A stretch of DNA of 64,000 nt from Megalonaias nervosa (taxonomy: Eukaryota > Mollusca > Bivalvia > Unionida > Unionidae). A program made the translations under genes and the position numbers. A model generated the notes under the pieces. The model was not told where the DNA came from, did no database searches, and worked only from the letters and a program-made list of their open reading frames with translations. The DNA lies in NCBI GenBank assembly GCA_016617855.1, contig JAECUM010033823.1, forward strand, positions 1 to 64,000, given 5' to 3'. Positions 12,863 to 25,862 of the stretch are shown here, piece after piece (positions within the stretch are counted from its first letter, which is position 1; the number at the start of each line of letters is the position of its first letter).

Positions 12863-12926
<64 letters not shown>
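12863..12926. repeat. (CT)n microsatellite
   Basis: About 32 uninterrupted CT dinucleotides start 17 bp after the exon 2 donor, followed by an AAG-rich tract. Confidence 0.97.
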
Positions 12927-12929
<3 letters not shown>

Positions 12930-13189
12930 AAGAAGAAGGATATTTATGTGCATATCATCTAATCCAAGTCTCAATATCTGCCCTAATATATGGCAGAACT
13001 TGTGAAATTCAGCCTGTGATCCTTTTTTTTCCTTTTTCTTTATTGTGGAGGATTTTAGAAATCAGCATATCTGATTAGTTTTTGCTGTTCCAAATGTTTA
13101 ATCTACCAAAAATTGGGTGCAAAGAAATCACTGAAATCCTTGGAAAAAATAAGCCAATGAAAATTGGAGATCTGTTTTTTTAGTGCTAC

Positions 13190-13690
13190 TTGTCATAGAG
13201 CAGAAGAACTTATGTGATGGGCTGATTGATGTCCACTATGGTTGCCACAGTGGATATCTTGGAAATTTTGTTATTGCTATTCCTGGATGGTCATATCAAC
13301 AGGGGGTTTTCACTAATAGACTTCTTATGGTGGCACATTGGTCCTAAATGAAAAATGGGTGATAAGATGGCCAAGATGACCATCAGAGCAGTCATCTTGA
13401 AAATCTTGTTAATGTTACCATTCCTAAATGGATGGACCTGTCAACATATGATTTTCACTAAAAGACTTCATATGATGTCTAATTGGTCCTAAATGAAAAC
13501 AGGGTTGATCTGATGTCTAACACAGCTGCCAATGTGGCCATCTTGAAAATCATATTGCTACTCCTCTAGAATGGAAGATCATATTGACATGGGTTTTCAA
13601 CAGAAGACTTCTTATGATGTTTTGTTCATCCTAAATGAAAATGGTGCCATTTGGATGTATAATATGGCTGCTTATCTCAGCTAGTACCAT
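13190..13690. repeat. degenerate ~150-bp tandem repeat, 3 copies
   Basis: Recurring blocks include gccatcttgaaaat, ttttcactaaaagacttc, ttatgatgt and tcctaaatgaaaa at roughly 150-bp spacing. Related sequence recurs in intron 3 at 20400-20930. Confidence 0.7.
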
Positions 13691-13699
13691 GCCCTTACA

Positions 13700-15345
13700 A
13701 CAAAAGAGGTCATGGTGACATACATTTCACACCTTACTAACATGATTTGGTTTTAGTGTTTAGCCCATGACTAAATAGATTTTTGGCACCTTGCGTATAC
13801 ACTGTTATACCCATATTCAAGGAACTTAATGAGGGGATGCATCTTGGTGAGTTCTACACCCTAATCACAAAAGTAGGGTGTTGTGAGCCATATTTTATAC
13901 TTCATTTTTAGCTTATTGTTTATTTTTAAAACTCTTTGCATGTTATAAAAGTCAAACCAGATGATTATATGCATCTCTGTTAGTACCAGTACAACAAATG
14001 AACCTCACTGACCTATATTTCACTGGCTTGAGATGTGTTTTTGCATTAGGTCATGGCCAAAGAAGTTTTTGGCACCTGTATGCACATAGTTATACTTTAG
14101 AATCATGAAACTTGGTGAGGGGATGCATCTTGATAGTTACTTCACTTTCATCACTGAATTAGGTCACTGTGATCCATATTTTATGCTTGACTGACTTGGG
14201 TAAAATCTGAAGCACTGTTCATGACAAGTAAATGTCAAACTAGATGAATGTATGCATCGCTGTTAGTACCAGACCCTGACGACAAAAGTTCAGTGACCTA
14301 CATTTCTCATCTTTACTGGCTTATGTTAAAGGTTTTGGTGTTTAGCTTATGACCATGTATGTTTGTTACCACATGTGAATAGTGTTATAGCAGGAATCAT
14401 GAAACTTTGAGACGGTGCATCTTGATGAGTAATACACCCTCATATGAAATATAAGTCATCACAATCCATATTTCACTCTAGTGATTTTGGCTCAGTTTGT
14501 GCTTTTACTGTTCATACTTGAATAACATAATTAGATGATTGTATAGATCTCTCTTAGCACCTATACCATAATAAAAAGGTCATTCTGACCTACATTCACA
14601 GTTAACTGGCTAAAGTTAAGTGTTTGCATTTAGCTCATGACCACAGTATTTTTGCATGCTGTATACATACTATCATGTGTAGTGTCATGAAACTTATCTC
14701 TAATACTTCCATACAGGTGTACAACAAAATAAGATAATTGTGACCTGTATTTCACCTATTATGGGCTTGGTAATAATTGTGCAGTATGGTCATGACCACA
14801 TTAGTTTTGGGCATAATATCCTTATTATGATCAAGAAACTTGGTGAGTGGATGCATCTTGATAAACTATTCTTCATTCTTGTTGTAAAGAGATCTCTGTG
14901 ACTTGTATTTCATGCATTTTTAGTGACTTTGTTGAAATTGTGTGCTTGAAGTTCACTTATTGTACTGTGTTGTTCCAATCATGAGACTTGGTGAGTGGAT
15001 GCATCTTGATTTACTCTATTCATCCTTGTTGTAAAGAGATCTCTGTGACCTGCATTTCATGCTTTTTAGTGATTTTGTTGAAATTGTGTGCATTAAGTTC
15101 AATTATTGGGTATTGGATGTATTACAATGAAACTTGATAATTGGATGCACCTTGATATGCTCTATTCATCCTTATTGTAAAGAGGTCTCTGTGACTTGTA
15201 TTTCATGCTTTTTAGTAACTTTGTTGAAGTTGTGTGCTTGAAGTTCAATTATTGGATACCTTGTGTGTTCCAGTCATGAAACTTGGTGAGTGGATGCATC
15301 TAAGTTAGTACTACTGTATTCCATTTCAACCAAAGAAGGTCACCG
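13700..15345. repeat. degenerate repeat family with 'aaacttggtgagtggatgcatcttgat' core
   Basis: Cores occur near 13832, 14113, 14405, 14838, 14988, 15133 and 15279, at spacings that shrink from ~290 bp to ~146 bp. Each is accompanied by 'gtgacctgcatttcatgc'-like blocks. A fragment recurs at about 43790-43960. Such diffuse repeats are common in molluscan non-coding DNA (general impression, not checked). Confidence 0.7.
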
Positions 15346-16898
15346 ATTCGCACATTATGCTTGACTATGAATGCAATTGGAAGCAGGAATACATGTGTTC
15401 ATCAGTAAGCTGTTCATATTAATGAGTCTACATGGTATATACCTGCCATATTCCCAGACAGTGTTGGGGAGTTTTCAGACTCAAAAGTGTGTTGAGGTTC
15501 CAAGTGCGATCATTGCTTGTGACCCAAAAATGTAATGTTGTTGAATGGAGAATAACCTAACTGTACCTAAGCCTATGGAAAAGATTGGAAATTCAAATCT
15601 GAAAGAACTTGTCTGTCTTGTTCAAAGCATTTAATACATGTAAAAGGAATTAGTGTCTTTTTATGCTTTGTAAATATGATATATAGAATTACAGTTCACA
15701 GTGAACCAGTTTTATCTGTAACTAGGTTTAATAACAGTCAACTTCAATAAAATCTGCAGTGAAAATTAGAAATCATACAACTTTTTGCATGATTTTTCTT
15801 AAGAATTAATGGATAAGTGTTTTCCAGTAAATGACACTGATACAAATTTTTGTGAGGTAAATATATTTGAGAAACAATTTTCCAATAAGTTTCAAGTCAG
15901 CACCATCCAACTGTTGCCTTTTAGATTGTGTTGTAAGTTCTTTTCTCGTTACTTTTGACATTCTCTCCAACACTGACAAAGCCACATTCAAAGTACAAGA
16001 TCAGTCTTATGTAATTTTATATTTATGATGCATGTTGTTAATTTTTTCACCAGAGAAATTTGAACAAGTGTTTGGTTTCTTTTAACATTTCTGATTTGGT
16101 GATAATATGTAGTGGAAATTTAAATTTATGCAGGTAGAATAATACAGCCTCACCTATCTGAAAGACTACTGGATATGAAAGCCCACATTTTTCATGCATG
16201 GATAAACACTTTTTTTATATTATTATGACTTCCAATGAGAGGCCACTTGTCTTCAGAGATCACTTTTCTCTTGGCAGGATTTGTCTCCAAAAAAAGGTTT
16301 CACTATTTTCTCAAGAAATTCCCATGTTTGAATTTTTTAAAGGATGCAGATTTTTACAGATTGTACCATACAGACAGTTTCCTTTGAGTATGAAAATAAC
16401 CTCAGTCATTTATTTACTTCTTACTTAAATAAATTTAGATTCACTGAACCCACAAGTACAAGGGTTATTTTTGTAATGGTTTCTAAAATTGTAATTCTAT
16501 ATACAATTGTCAAAATCATGGTCATGACTGAATTAATTAATTGTTGGTAACACATTTGAACCTTTGTCAAATGTTGCTTGAATATATATATAAAAAATTT
16601 ACAAATCTTAGCATTGATGTGAATTGTCTGACACTGAATATTAAAGTTTACTGCTGAATCAGATACCACTTGTACGAACAATTTAGGCATTTTGGCATGG
16701 ATGGCCACTGTACCACCTTCAAAAAGCAATTAACGGTAAACAAATTTTGAAACAATCAGGTTCAAGTTATGCCTTTAACATTAGCTGATGATGCCTTAAT
16801 GGTGAACAAAGATATTTGGCTTCTTTTCATTTTTATAATTGTGGTTAGCATTAAGGTTATGATGTCAGAAAATCTTGCATGATTTCCAGATCACTTAG

Positions 16899-17213
16899 AT
16901 CAGGAAGCTTCCATTGGGGTTGAGTCCCAGATCAATTTCATCAAGAAGCTTCCATTGGGGTTGAGTCCCAGATCAATTTCATCAAGAAGCTTCCATTGGG
17001 GTTGAGTCCCAGATCAGTTTCATCAAGAAGCTTCCATTGGGGTTGAGTCCCAGATCAGTTTCATCAAGAAGCTTCCATTGGGGTTGAGTCCCAGATCAGT
17101 CTCATCAAGAAGTTTCCATTGGGGTTGAGTCCCAGATCAGTTTCATCAAGAAGCTTCCATTGGGGTTGAGTCCCAGATCAGTTTCATCAAGAAGCTTCCA
17201 GTATGGCTGAGTC
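16899..17213. repeat. 41-bp minisatellite, about 7.7 copies
   Basis: Near-identical units contain catcaagaagcttccattgg and ggttgagtcccagatcag. The last unit is diverged. Homogeneity suggests recent expansion or active homogenisation. Confidence 0.95.
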
Positions 17214-17553
17214 GTTCATGTGGCACAAGGAAGCTCTATGATTAATATTTCAAGTCGTTTCTTTGGTGGAGGAGATGTGATTTGGTACTGTCTACATACA
17301 CTTAGGCAAAAAAAAATGTGTATTTCCTGTTGCACTGGTTTTAACATTAGGGTAGGTAGGGGTTTTTTTAAAAACATATATATATTATAATGATTAGTAT
17401 ATACAATGTACTAAGCACTTCAGCTCAGATGTACAAATCAATTTTGGAATTTTGGAATGTTTTTGTTTTTTACCCAGTGGGGAAGAAAGTGCTTGGGTCG
17501 GCAATGAAAAAACAGGTACAGCTGGCCAACTGGAAACACATATTTTTGTTTTG

Positions 17554-17755
17554 ATCTTATAAGTCTGACTGCAAATAACATACACCCTGATCTTCTGTCA
17601 TTATGCCATGGCAAATCAGGGTCTCTGTTGCTTGTTGCTTCAGTAACTACTAACAAACAGTATAGACCCAGATCTTGTGGCACATTGTGAGACAGCAGAT
17701 CTGGGTCTATGCAGTTTGCAGTTGTAGTTGACTTATAAGCAGGTATAAACAGTAG
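17554..17755. mobile_element. double-palindrome foldback element, copy A
   Basis: Starts near cttataagtc and ends near gacttataagcaggtat, so the ends are inverted. Inside are two hairpins: one around cctgatcttctgtcattatg / catggcaaatcaggg, one around gacccagatcttgtg / cagcagatctgggtc. Related copies are listed at 23608, 40024, 40283, 43040, 45641, 50000 and 52452. Confidence 0.75.
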
Positions 17756-18193
17756 TTGTGTAAATCTGATCTCAATAAATTAGTCGCATGATAATGTACA
17801 TAAAAGAGCCATTATAACATCTTCATACCACAGATGTGCTGAGAAATGGTTGAAAATTATAGGTATGAAAAACTGAGCGATCTGACAGTCTTGTAAGATT
17901 TTATGATGTCGTAGACATCAGCATTAATATCAGATCAAGAAGTCAGAGATTGATGTATAATGCTGAGGTATGAACAGCTGCTTTATGAAGTACTTTTAAA
18001 AGCATAGATAGTAAATTTAGATGGGTTGAATAATGAATAAAATGGAAGTACTTGGATTGAACCATTTGTCTTGTTTAGTTTGGCACTTAACTTTAACTAT
18101 TGTGATTGAACTTGGAACCACAGAAGTGCCGAGCTAGTACATTACCATTGTGCCATGAAGGTCCCATAACTAATTAAGTTGTGCTTGTTGCAG

Positions 18194-18317
18194 CTAAAGC
18201 AAGCAGAGTCTCAGCTAGAAGAGGAGTATGAGGAGAAGAAAGTATTGCAACAGAAGAACCGGGACCTGGAAAGACAACTGCAGGAAGTCAACAACCAAGC
18301 TTCCTTCAGGGACAAAG
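18194..18317 (+). CDS. MYO18A: MYO18A-like tail, exon 3
   Basis: 41 codons plus one base (phase 0 in, phase 1 out). Acceptor ttgttgcag and donor aaag|gtagga are visible. It encodes LKQAESQLEEEYEEKKVLQQ and on to ASFRDK, matching the human LKQMEVQLEEEYEDKQKVL region. Confidence 0.94.
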
Positions 18318-18599
18318 GTAGGAAACAGATTTACCTTAAACATAAGCATAGAGGACTGAATTATGTTTTTGTCATAGATGTGAAAATTTCTGAAGATTGA
18401 TCTTTTTTTCATCATTCTGAATTGGTTCACTATCTTTCTTTCACTTCCTGTTAACCTTAGAGACATAACTTGTTAATCTTTCTGTATCATCAGGTGCCAC
18501 TCCACAGTTTTGTAATTTGCACAGTGTGGAATATCAGCATTTGAAGAGTGAGATCATGTGCTGTTCAGAGTAGAACCCAGGAGTGCTTATATTGGTAGT

Positions 18600-18850
18600 T
18601 GTTGTAGTTGTTGTTGTTGTTGTTGTCAGTTTAATGCCATTTCAGCACACAATAGGCTATACATGATGGCCAGTATGATTGGTGGAGGAAGAACCCAGGA
18701 AACTCCAGTAAGAAACACCAAACCACGGGAAGCTACTGACAAGAGCTTTCTGACATATCCACATTAGCCAAGCCCAAGATTCAAACCCACATGGACACTT
18801 GATCAGTAAGCATTCAGGATGTACTAGACTACTGGTTCCCAACCTTTTGA
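18600..18850 (-). mobile_element. SINE-like element with CAA-type tail
   Basis: On the minus strand a box-B-like GGGTTTGAATC is followed by a body with TTCTTCCTCCACCAATCATA and CTGGCCATCATG. It ends in GTGCTGAAATGGCATTAAAC and a (CAA)n tail. The same 3' end is seen on the plus strand at 50870-50936. The layout fits molluscan tRNA-SINEs with a conserved 3' domain. Family naming would need a Repbase comparison. Confidence 0.65.
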
Positions 18851-18888
18851 AGTATGAAGACCCCTTCTTAACTTTAAAAAGTTTGCAG

Positions 18889-19485
18889 ACACACTATTGC
18901 CTACTGTTCATGACCTAGCACACAATTGCCCACTGTTTATGATATGGCACATTATTGCCCACTGTTCATGATCTAGCAAACTATTGCCTACTATTTATGA
19001 TATGGCACATTATTGCCCACTGTTCATGACCTAGCACACTACTGTGCATTGTTTATGATATGGCACATTATTGCCCACTGTTCATGACCTTGCACACTGT
19101 TGCCTACTTACTGTTCATGACCTAGCACATTACTGCCCACTGTTTATGATATGGCACTTTATTGCCCACTGTTCATGAACTAGCACACTACTGTGCATTA
19201 TGATATGGCACATTATTGCCCACCGTTCATGACCTTGCACACTGTTGACTACTGTTCATGACCTAGCACATTACTGCCCACTGTTTATGATATGGCACTT
19301 TATTGCCCACTGTTCATGACCTAGCACACTATTGCCCCCTGTTTATGTTATGGCACATTATTGCCCACTGTTCATGACCTTGCACACTATTGCCCACTGC
19401 CCACTGTTCATGACCTGGCACACTGTTGCCTACTGTTCATGACCTTGCACACTATTGCCCACTGTTCATGAACTGGCACACTGAT
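18889..19485. repeat. 29-bp minisatellite, about 20 copies
   Basis: Units follow the pattern cacactattgcccactgttc + atgacctag, with alternate units reading tttatgatatgg, which gives partial dimer structure. A few units are truncated or carry short internal duplications (for example near 19105 and 19397). Confidence 0.93.
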
Positions 19486-20399
19486 GTCCACTTGGGGTCT
19501 ATTGTAGAGTGCACTGTTGCAGGATTCATGCTAATCTCAAAAACAAAATGCATTGAATGCATGTAAAATGTGCAATATATTTGCATGTCTTACCTTTGAT
19601 TACTAGGTTAAATCTTACACATATATTTGATTTTGTTTGGTCTCTTGGGGTGGAGAGGGACTTTTATTTCAAATGGGATGAGGAATTTGTAGTTTATGCC
19701 CACTGTACTCTATCAATTACCTGTTGTCCACTATCCATCACCCATCTCCTGTCATCCATCTTCCATCACCTATCACCTGTCGTCCAGTATCGCTCATCAC
19801 CTATTGTTCATTGTCCATAGTCATTTCCACTTCCTCTTTCAGGTGTAAGGAAATTAGGGGGCAGGAAGTAAATTTTACTTTCGCAGCAACAAAATTTTTC
19901 CATATAGCTTTTTTCCTTCTGCGGTGAAAGCCCAGTTATCCTTATATTGTTTTATTAAAAAATAATCCAACTTTGATGCGGCAGTGCCTTTAATTAAAGT
20001 ACATATTTCATTGTTTGGAGGCAGCAACTAAACTTGATTTGATTCTAATATATTGAAAACAAAAAGTGCAGTTGTTTAGCTGTAATAAACAAGAAAACTA
20101 TAGATACTGATTTTGTTCTTCATACATGTAATATCAATAACTGTACTGATGATTGCTAACCCCTTACTTTTGTCCTTGGATTTGGTAGTTATTGTTGTTT
20201 TTGTTATTGTTGTTGTGCTTGACAACTTGGTCTCAGATAATAAACACGTGCTTGTTGATTACAGTAATCATGGAAACATCTGATTACAATCCCATGAGTA
20301 CTCATAGTGACAGGTGTTGTCATGAAAGAAAGTACATGAAAACATATTAAAATCTCTACTAACCAGGTGTGCTCATAGTGAAGTATACTTGAATGGCAG

Positions 20400-20930
20400 A
20401 TTCTCTATTATGTTGCAAGCATCTGGACAATGGATTTTTCTGGTGCAGTACTTGGTATTAACTGAAAATGGTGCTGATGAAACATGGGCACTAAATCTTT
20501 TTATTCATACTTCACCAGAATGGAAGGCCATAGCAACACAAGATTTTTACCCAAAGGCTTCTTATCATGTCGGGGTTTTTTTTGTCGTAAATGAAACTGA
20601 TAACACTTTGACATACAATATGGTCTCCTTGGTGGCCATCTTGTAAATCATGTTATGGCTACTTCTAAACAGATGGCTGTAGCAACATGTCGTGTTCACT
20701 AGAAGATTTCTTACGATGTCTGGTTGATCTGAAATGAAAGAGGTGCTGATAGACATCCATTATGGAAGGAACTAGTTCTGATTAGTGTTATCTGATTTCC
20801 AACATGGCACCTTCTTGAAACTCTTGTAATCACTGCTTCTCTTTTGAGAATGGTGGCATTAACATGGGGATTTTATTAAAACACTTCTTGCAATATTTTA
20901 GTGGTTCTAAATGAAAATGGTGTATATTTG
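20400..20930. repeat. degenerate ~150-bp repeat related to 13190-13690
   Basis: Shares 'ggtggccatcttgtaaatcatg', 'gttcactagaagatttctta' and 'gatgtctggttgatctgaaatg' type blocks with the intron 2 array. Accidental open frames in it (for example 20389-20646) are not coding. Confidence 0.65.
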
Positions 20931-21441
20931 ACCACCTTTTGTTGTTTTGTTTTTTTAGTGGGTTGTTGTTATTTTGTTCTTTTGTTTAAAATAATTTTAG
21001 ATTTATCCAAACTTAGCATGTGATAATATCTTGACATTGTCTGATCTACTTTCATTGGTCTTCTGGTTATAATATGAGGTTTAAGGTCAAATGTCATGAC
21101 CAAGAAATTTTGTACTCAGAGGTTTCTTGGGAACATGTTAACTCAGACATAAGAAAATAGTTTTGCTATCAAATTTGTTGTATTGGAGCCTCTCAGGAAT
21201 ATCAGACATGGTTTTGGTACTCTGCAATTTAAAAGAAAAAATGGTTTTACCTTGGATTCCTGGAAACTCTTTTTGGCCATTAGAGCATCAGTCCCTTTAA
21301 GGGACTCTTGTCTTCAATTTCAAATTCATATCCAGGTTTCAGAAGAGAGACACCAACTTTTTGTTTGCTACATTCCGTCTTGTCAGCCATGTCTCCTTTT
21401 TCATCATTGTTTTAATTGTGTTAACTCATTTGATCTTACAG

Positions 21442-21569
21442 ACGCTGAAAAGAGGTTGAGGAAAGACCTGAAGAAGACCAAAGCTTTGTTGAAGGATGCA
21501 GAGCTTATGTTACAGAAACAGAAAAGTGGAGAAGGAACCAAGGCCACTGTGCGCCAACTCAGAAATCAG
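21442..21569 (+). CDS. MYO18A: MYO18A-like tail, exon 4
   Basis: Phase 1 in, phase 0 out. The G left by exon 3 plus AC gives Asp, then AEKRLRKDLKKTKALLKDAE and on to TVRQLRNQ. Acceptor cttacag and donor cag|gtaatc are visible. It matches the strongly conserved human EKRLRKDLKRTKALLADAQ segment, the best single proof of family. Confidence 0.96.
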
Positions 21570-23242
21570 GTAATCTACTTTGATGTTACTTGTATTACCA
21601 GACAGGAAGATACGTGTGTCACTTTACAGTGGCATGGTCCTATGGGATTGTGATTGGTAGAGTTATGTTTTTATTTTTTTGTTGACATTGGTAACAGCTT
21701 TGTCACCTAATATATTGTTCTGTTGAACTGTGCATTGCAGACAAATTGGAACATATTTTAGAGGTCAAAGGTTTATCTCTTTCCTCAGTTTCAGCAGTTT
21801 TATTAGCAATTAGTGTTGTCTGTTGTTTCATGTTACATTGTTCAGTGTGTATGTTCATTTGGAGTGAGAACTCAACAGTAACATAGAAAAAGTGTTATTT
21901 GCTGTAAGTAAATTGTGTTATAAAATTAGAAATGTGCTTTTAGAAAGCATATAGCAGGGTCCCTGCCCATTATCTCATCTTTATCAGGAATCAGCACTAA
22001 ATGTAGTTTGATTTTATGATTTTCTGTATGTAAGTTCAGGTGTAGACTTTATGGGACATTTACAAAGAAATATGCTCTATTCCAGGCAAGTGTTTATTGC
22101 TGCCGTTAATAGTACTTATATCTGTAATACTAAATTGTGCCGACTCTCCTGATTTAACAAATTGTCACAAATTACCTTTTGAAATTTAATTTCATGAGAT
22201 GGGAATAGAATTTTGGTATGAATCTTTAATTTAAATTTTAAACATTTTGAAAGATAGTAGATAACACTGGATCGGAAATGCCTGAGAACAGCAAGATAAC
22301 ACCAGGTCCTTTCTGATTATGAACAATCCTAGTGTTGAGCCGTATGATTGAAGGTGTAGAAGGGATGAATTTGTATTCATGCAAGAAACCTAGTTGTACT
22401 TATCTTGGTGACAGGCTGAAATTAGCTACAACATTGTTCTGTTTGAAGGCAGTTTGTATTCTCTACCTTTTCTAGTTTGAATTAAGATTAATATTTTCCT
22501 AGTATCAGCAGAAAAAGAATAACAAATTCTTTCCCATTGTTGTGATAAAGTTTTGGTAAATTTTTCATAATTTTGTCTGTCAGTGAAAAGATTTTGTTGT
22601 TATTCTTAAGCTAACCTTGATGTTCAGTTTTAAAGTAAGTCAAGTAAGTTATTGAGTTAAAATTGGTAGCACTGTATTGTGCAAAGTACTGACACTACAT
22701 AAATGTCAATTATAATCATATAACTATGCAAGTGTTATAAAGTGGTTTGCAAAAGCAAGGATGAAAATTTTCTAGACATTCAAAATTCATCGTTTGCCTC
22801 TTATTTTTCCAAAAGTTTCGCTTAAATGTTCAGGTAAATTACATCAATGCACTCACACTCTCAATTATTTTTTAACAGAATGATAGATTTATTTATTATG
22901 TTATTGATACAATAAAGAACAGTGTGTTTTGCAAAATATGTGCTGTGAATGAATTTCTCATGTCTGTTTTGGAAATCCACCTTAGGATTTTAAGGTGCAC
23001 AGGGAACCTCATTTTCATTACATTTGCATAGGGAAGGGGTGATATTTGATGGACTAGTTGGGAAGTTTATAATTCCCCTGTATGTTAGACCAAGGCATTT
23101 TAAAACTCTTATTTCAGACTGTATTGGGATCAACTGTTACTTACTCTATACTTATAAAAGTCCAAGTTTTTATTGGGCATTTCAGAAAGCAGTACTGTCT
23201 GTGTCTTATTGACTTTTTGTCCCATTTTGCCTGTATTTTCAG
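21570..23242 (+). other. intron 4
   Basis: 1.67 kb of AT-rich DNA. No repeat arrays or coding features are recognised. Confidence 0.75.
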
Positions 23243-23356
23243 CTGGATGATGCAGAATTTGCGTCTGCAGCAGCAACCAAAGCCAAGAAAACAATGGAGC
23301 TGGAGTTACAGGATCTTCAACAGCAGTTGGAGGAACTTTTCACTTCCAAACAGGAG
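23243..23356 (+). CDS. MYO18A: MYO18A-like tail, exon 5
   Basis: 38 codons, phase 0/0. Acceptor tattttcag and donor gag|gttggt are visible. It encodes LDDAEFASAAATKAKKTMEL and on to LFTSKQE, corresponding to the human FTCAAAVKARKAMEVE region. Confidence 0.94.
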
Positions 23357-23394
23357 GTTGGTTTTTGTTGTTTGTTGGTTTTAGTGGCACTTTT

Positions 23395-23552
23395 TAACAC
23401 ATTATTGCATATCATGTCCAGGAAATGGGAGCTAAGTGCCTTTTCCTTAGGACATACTGAGGCAGCTAATCCTGGCTGACCTGAACAGATATCAAACCCA
23501 AAACTCTTGAATTACAACTCCAGTGCTTTACCAGCTGAGCCACTGTGAAGGT
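23395..23552 (-). mobile_element. SINE-like element, family B, copy 1
   Basis: The minus strand shows a tRNA-like head: box A GTGGCTCAGCTGGTAAAGC and box B GGGTTTGATATC. The 3' body CTTAGCTCCCATTTCC is shared with the element at 29005-29160. Confidence 0.65.
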
Positions 23553-23607
23553 TAGTAACATAATACTAAGCATTAGCTCACTTTAAAAACCACTCTATGT
23601 ACTTTCT

Positions 23608-23770
23608 TATAAGTTGAGTCCAACTTCAAACATCATAGATTGTGATCTACCATTGCATCAGGGTCTATATATTTGTTCAACTGATTACTCTTAACAGTCT
23701 GCATGGACCCAGATATACTGACAGCAGATCTGTGTCTATGCAGCTTGTAGTTTCGACTCAACTTAAAAAT
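23608..23770. mobile_element. double-palindrome foldback element, copy B
   Basis: Begins cttataagttgagtccaact and ends tttcgactcaactta (inverted ends). Internal palindromic arms include gacccagatat / gcagatctgtgtc. Somewhat degenerate. Confidence 0.65.
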
Positions 23771-23964
23771 AATTATATTTGGTATTAATATGATCGCTTG
23801 CTGGAGCCAAGTCTGAAGTTTTCCTTTTGAAACTAATACAGCATTATTATATATAAATATTGTGTTAATAATGGAAATACAGTAATATTGAATGATAATG
23901 AAGTTGTAATTTGTATTATTCTGTATGATAAAAGCTATCCAGGTGTCTACTCATGCTGCTTTAG

Positions 23965-24885
23965 AGTTACTGGAAGGTTAGACAGACTTTAGGTTAGACA
24001 GACATTGAAACACGTGATGAAAGGTTGGATACTTTGAACTACAGTTACATTATGATGAAAGGTTAGACACTTTGAAATACAGTTACTTTATGATGAAAGG
24101 TTTGACATACTTTAAACCACAGTTACATTATGATGAAAAGGTTAGACACTTTGAACCACAGTTACATTATGATGAAAGGTTAGACACTTTGAACTACAGT
24201 TACATTATGATGGAAGGTTGGACAGAATTTGAACCACAGTTACATTATGATGGAAGGTTTGAGCTACAGTTACATTATGATGAAAGGTTAGACACTTTGA
24301 ACTACAGTAACATTATGATGAAAGTTTAGATGGACTTTGAACCACAGTTACATTATGATGAAAAGTTAGACGTACTTTGAATGATATTTAAATTATTATG
24401 GAAGGTTAGGCACAATTTGGACTACATTTACATTGGGATGAAAGCTAGACAGACTTTGAACTAGTTATAGTTTGATGGAATATCATACAGACTTTGAACT
24501 GCAGTTACGTTATAATGGAAGGCTAGACTTTGAAGTACAGTTACGTTGTGATGGAAGGTTATACAGACTGAACTACAATTTCGTTATGATGGAAGGTTGG
24601 ACATTGAACTACAGTAACATTAGGATGGAAGGTTAGACATTGAACTACAGTTACATTGTGATAGAAGGTTGGACATTGAACTACAGTTACATTATGCTGG
24701 AAGGTTAGAGACTGAACAACAGTTACATTATGATGGAAGGTTAGACATTGAACTACAGTTACGTTATGATAGAAGGTTAGACACTTTGAACTAAAGTTAC
24801 ATTATGATAGATGATCAGACACTTGGAACTACAGTTACATCAGGATGGAATTTTGGACAGACTTTGAACTAGCTATGTTATGATA
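23965..24885. repeat. 37-bp degenerate minisatellite, about 25 copies
   Basis: The unit resembles gaactacagttacattatga + tgaaaggttagacactt, with many length variants (30-45 bp). More regular at the left than at the right. Confidence 0.92.
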
Positions 24886-25745
24886 CACTTAACTTAGTCA
24901 GAAGTCCATTAGATTTTAAATATACAAGTTATTGTCATTTGATGGTTTAATCTATAGGTTTCTGAAATTTAACCAGATTTATTTTCATCAATATGCCAAC
25001 TTGGCTGATGTTTTGAGTAGGTCATCTCAGACAACAAAAATTAGGAGCGATGATGCCACTGTGTTTTATATATATATATAAATTTGTTATAGAAAAGTGC
25101 ACTATAGTGAAATTGGTTCTCTTGTAGTTACAGAAGATCTCAAGTACAAAAACTTTACTCAGACAAAAATTTTAGAAAATATTAAATTGGAATCCAGAAT
25201 TGTGAGAAGCATAAAATTTCAGCATTATTGAGTGACTGTCAATCTGATTTCCAGATTTATGGGTTTTACTCCAAGTTCAGATTTTGTGCTCGGTGTATGA
25301 GTCATAATTTTATGAATATGAAACAGGAAATCTATTTGTCTGAATGCACACCACTTTGGTGAAATATATATTTCCAAGAGTATCAGACCTTCTTTTGGCT
25401 GCCTGAAAAAGGACTTATAATTTGCTGTCATCATTGTTTATGTACTATAATCCATTTATGATGTTCAAATCACGGTGTTTATGTTAATAGGTGGTTTTTG
25501 GATCAAGCCTATTACACCCCTCTAGGGAGTATAGGTTCAGAGGTTAGCACAAAAGTCATGCAGATTGTCAGACAGTAATACAAGAAAGAGGAGACCATGA
25601 AGAGCATACATTGCTTCAACACCTCTGAGGTCAACATGAGACATGCTATTTACATTTATCACCTCTGCAATGATGTTACACATGGTCCATCAGTTTCTGG
25701 TGTTTGTTGTACAAAATGAAATGTTTGGTACTGGTGTAATTTCAG

Positions 25746-25862
25746 GCAGAGAACAAATGCATGACCCTAATGAGAGAGAAGACAGATCTCCAGACCCAGC
25801 TGGAGGAGAATGAAGAGGACCTAGCTGATATTATGAAGAAATATAAAGCTGTTGTGCAGCAG
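25746..25862 (+). CDS. MYO18A: MYO18A-like tail, exon 6
   Basis: 39 codons, phase 0/0. Acceptor aatttcag and donor cag|gtaggt are visible. It encodes AENKCMTLMREKTDLQTQLE and on to MKKYKAVVQQ, matching the human [21 protein letters not shown] region. Confidence 0.95.

Larger units (their letters stand above)
12847..18193 (+). other. intron 2, repeat-rich
   Basis: 5.3 kb holding a (CT)n run, a ~150-bp degenerate repeat, a longer 'ggatgcatcttgat' degenerate family, a 41-bp minisatellite and a foldback element (all listed separately). No exon is recognised. Confidence 0.8.
18318..21441 (+). other. intron 3
   Basis: Contains a V-type-like SINE (18600-18850), a 29-bp minisatellite (18889-19485), short CCATC-type imperfect repeats at 19720-19815 and a degenerate repeat at 20400-20930. 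No exon is seen. Confidence 0.8.
23357..25745 (+). other. intron 5
   Basis: Holds a tRNA-like SINE fragment, a foldback copy and the 37-bp minisatellite. An AT dinucleotide run is at 25067-25081. Confidence 0.8.
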
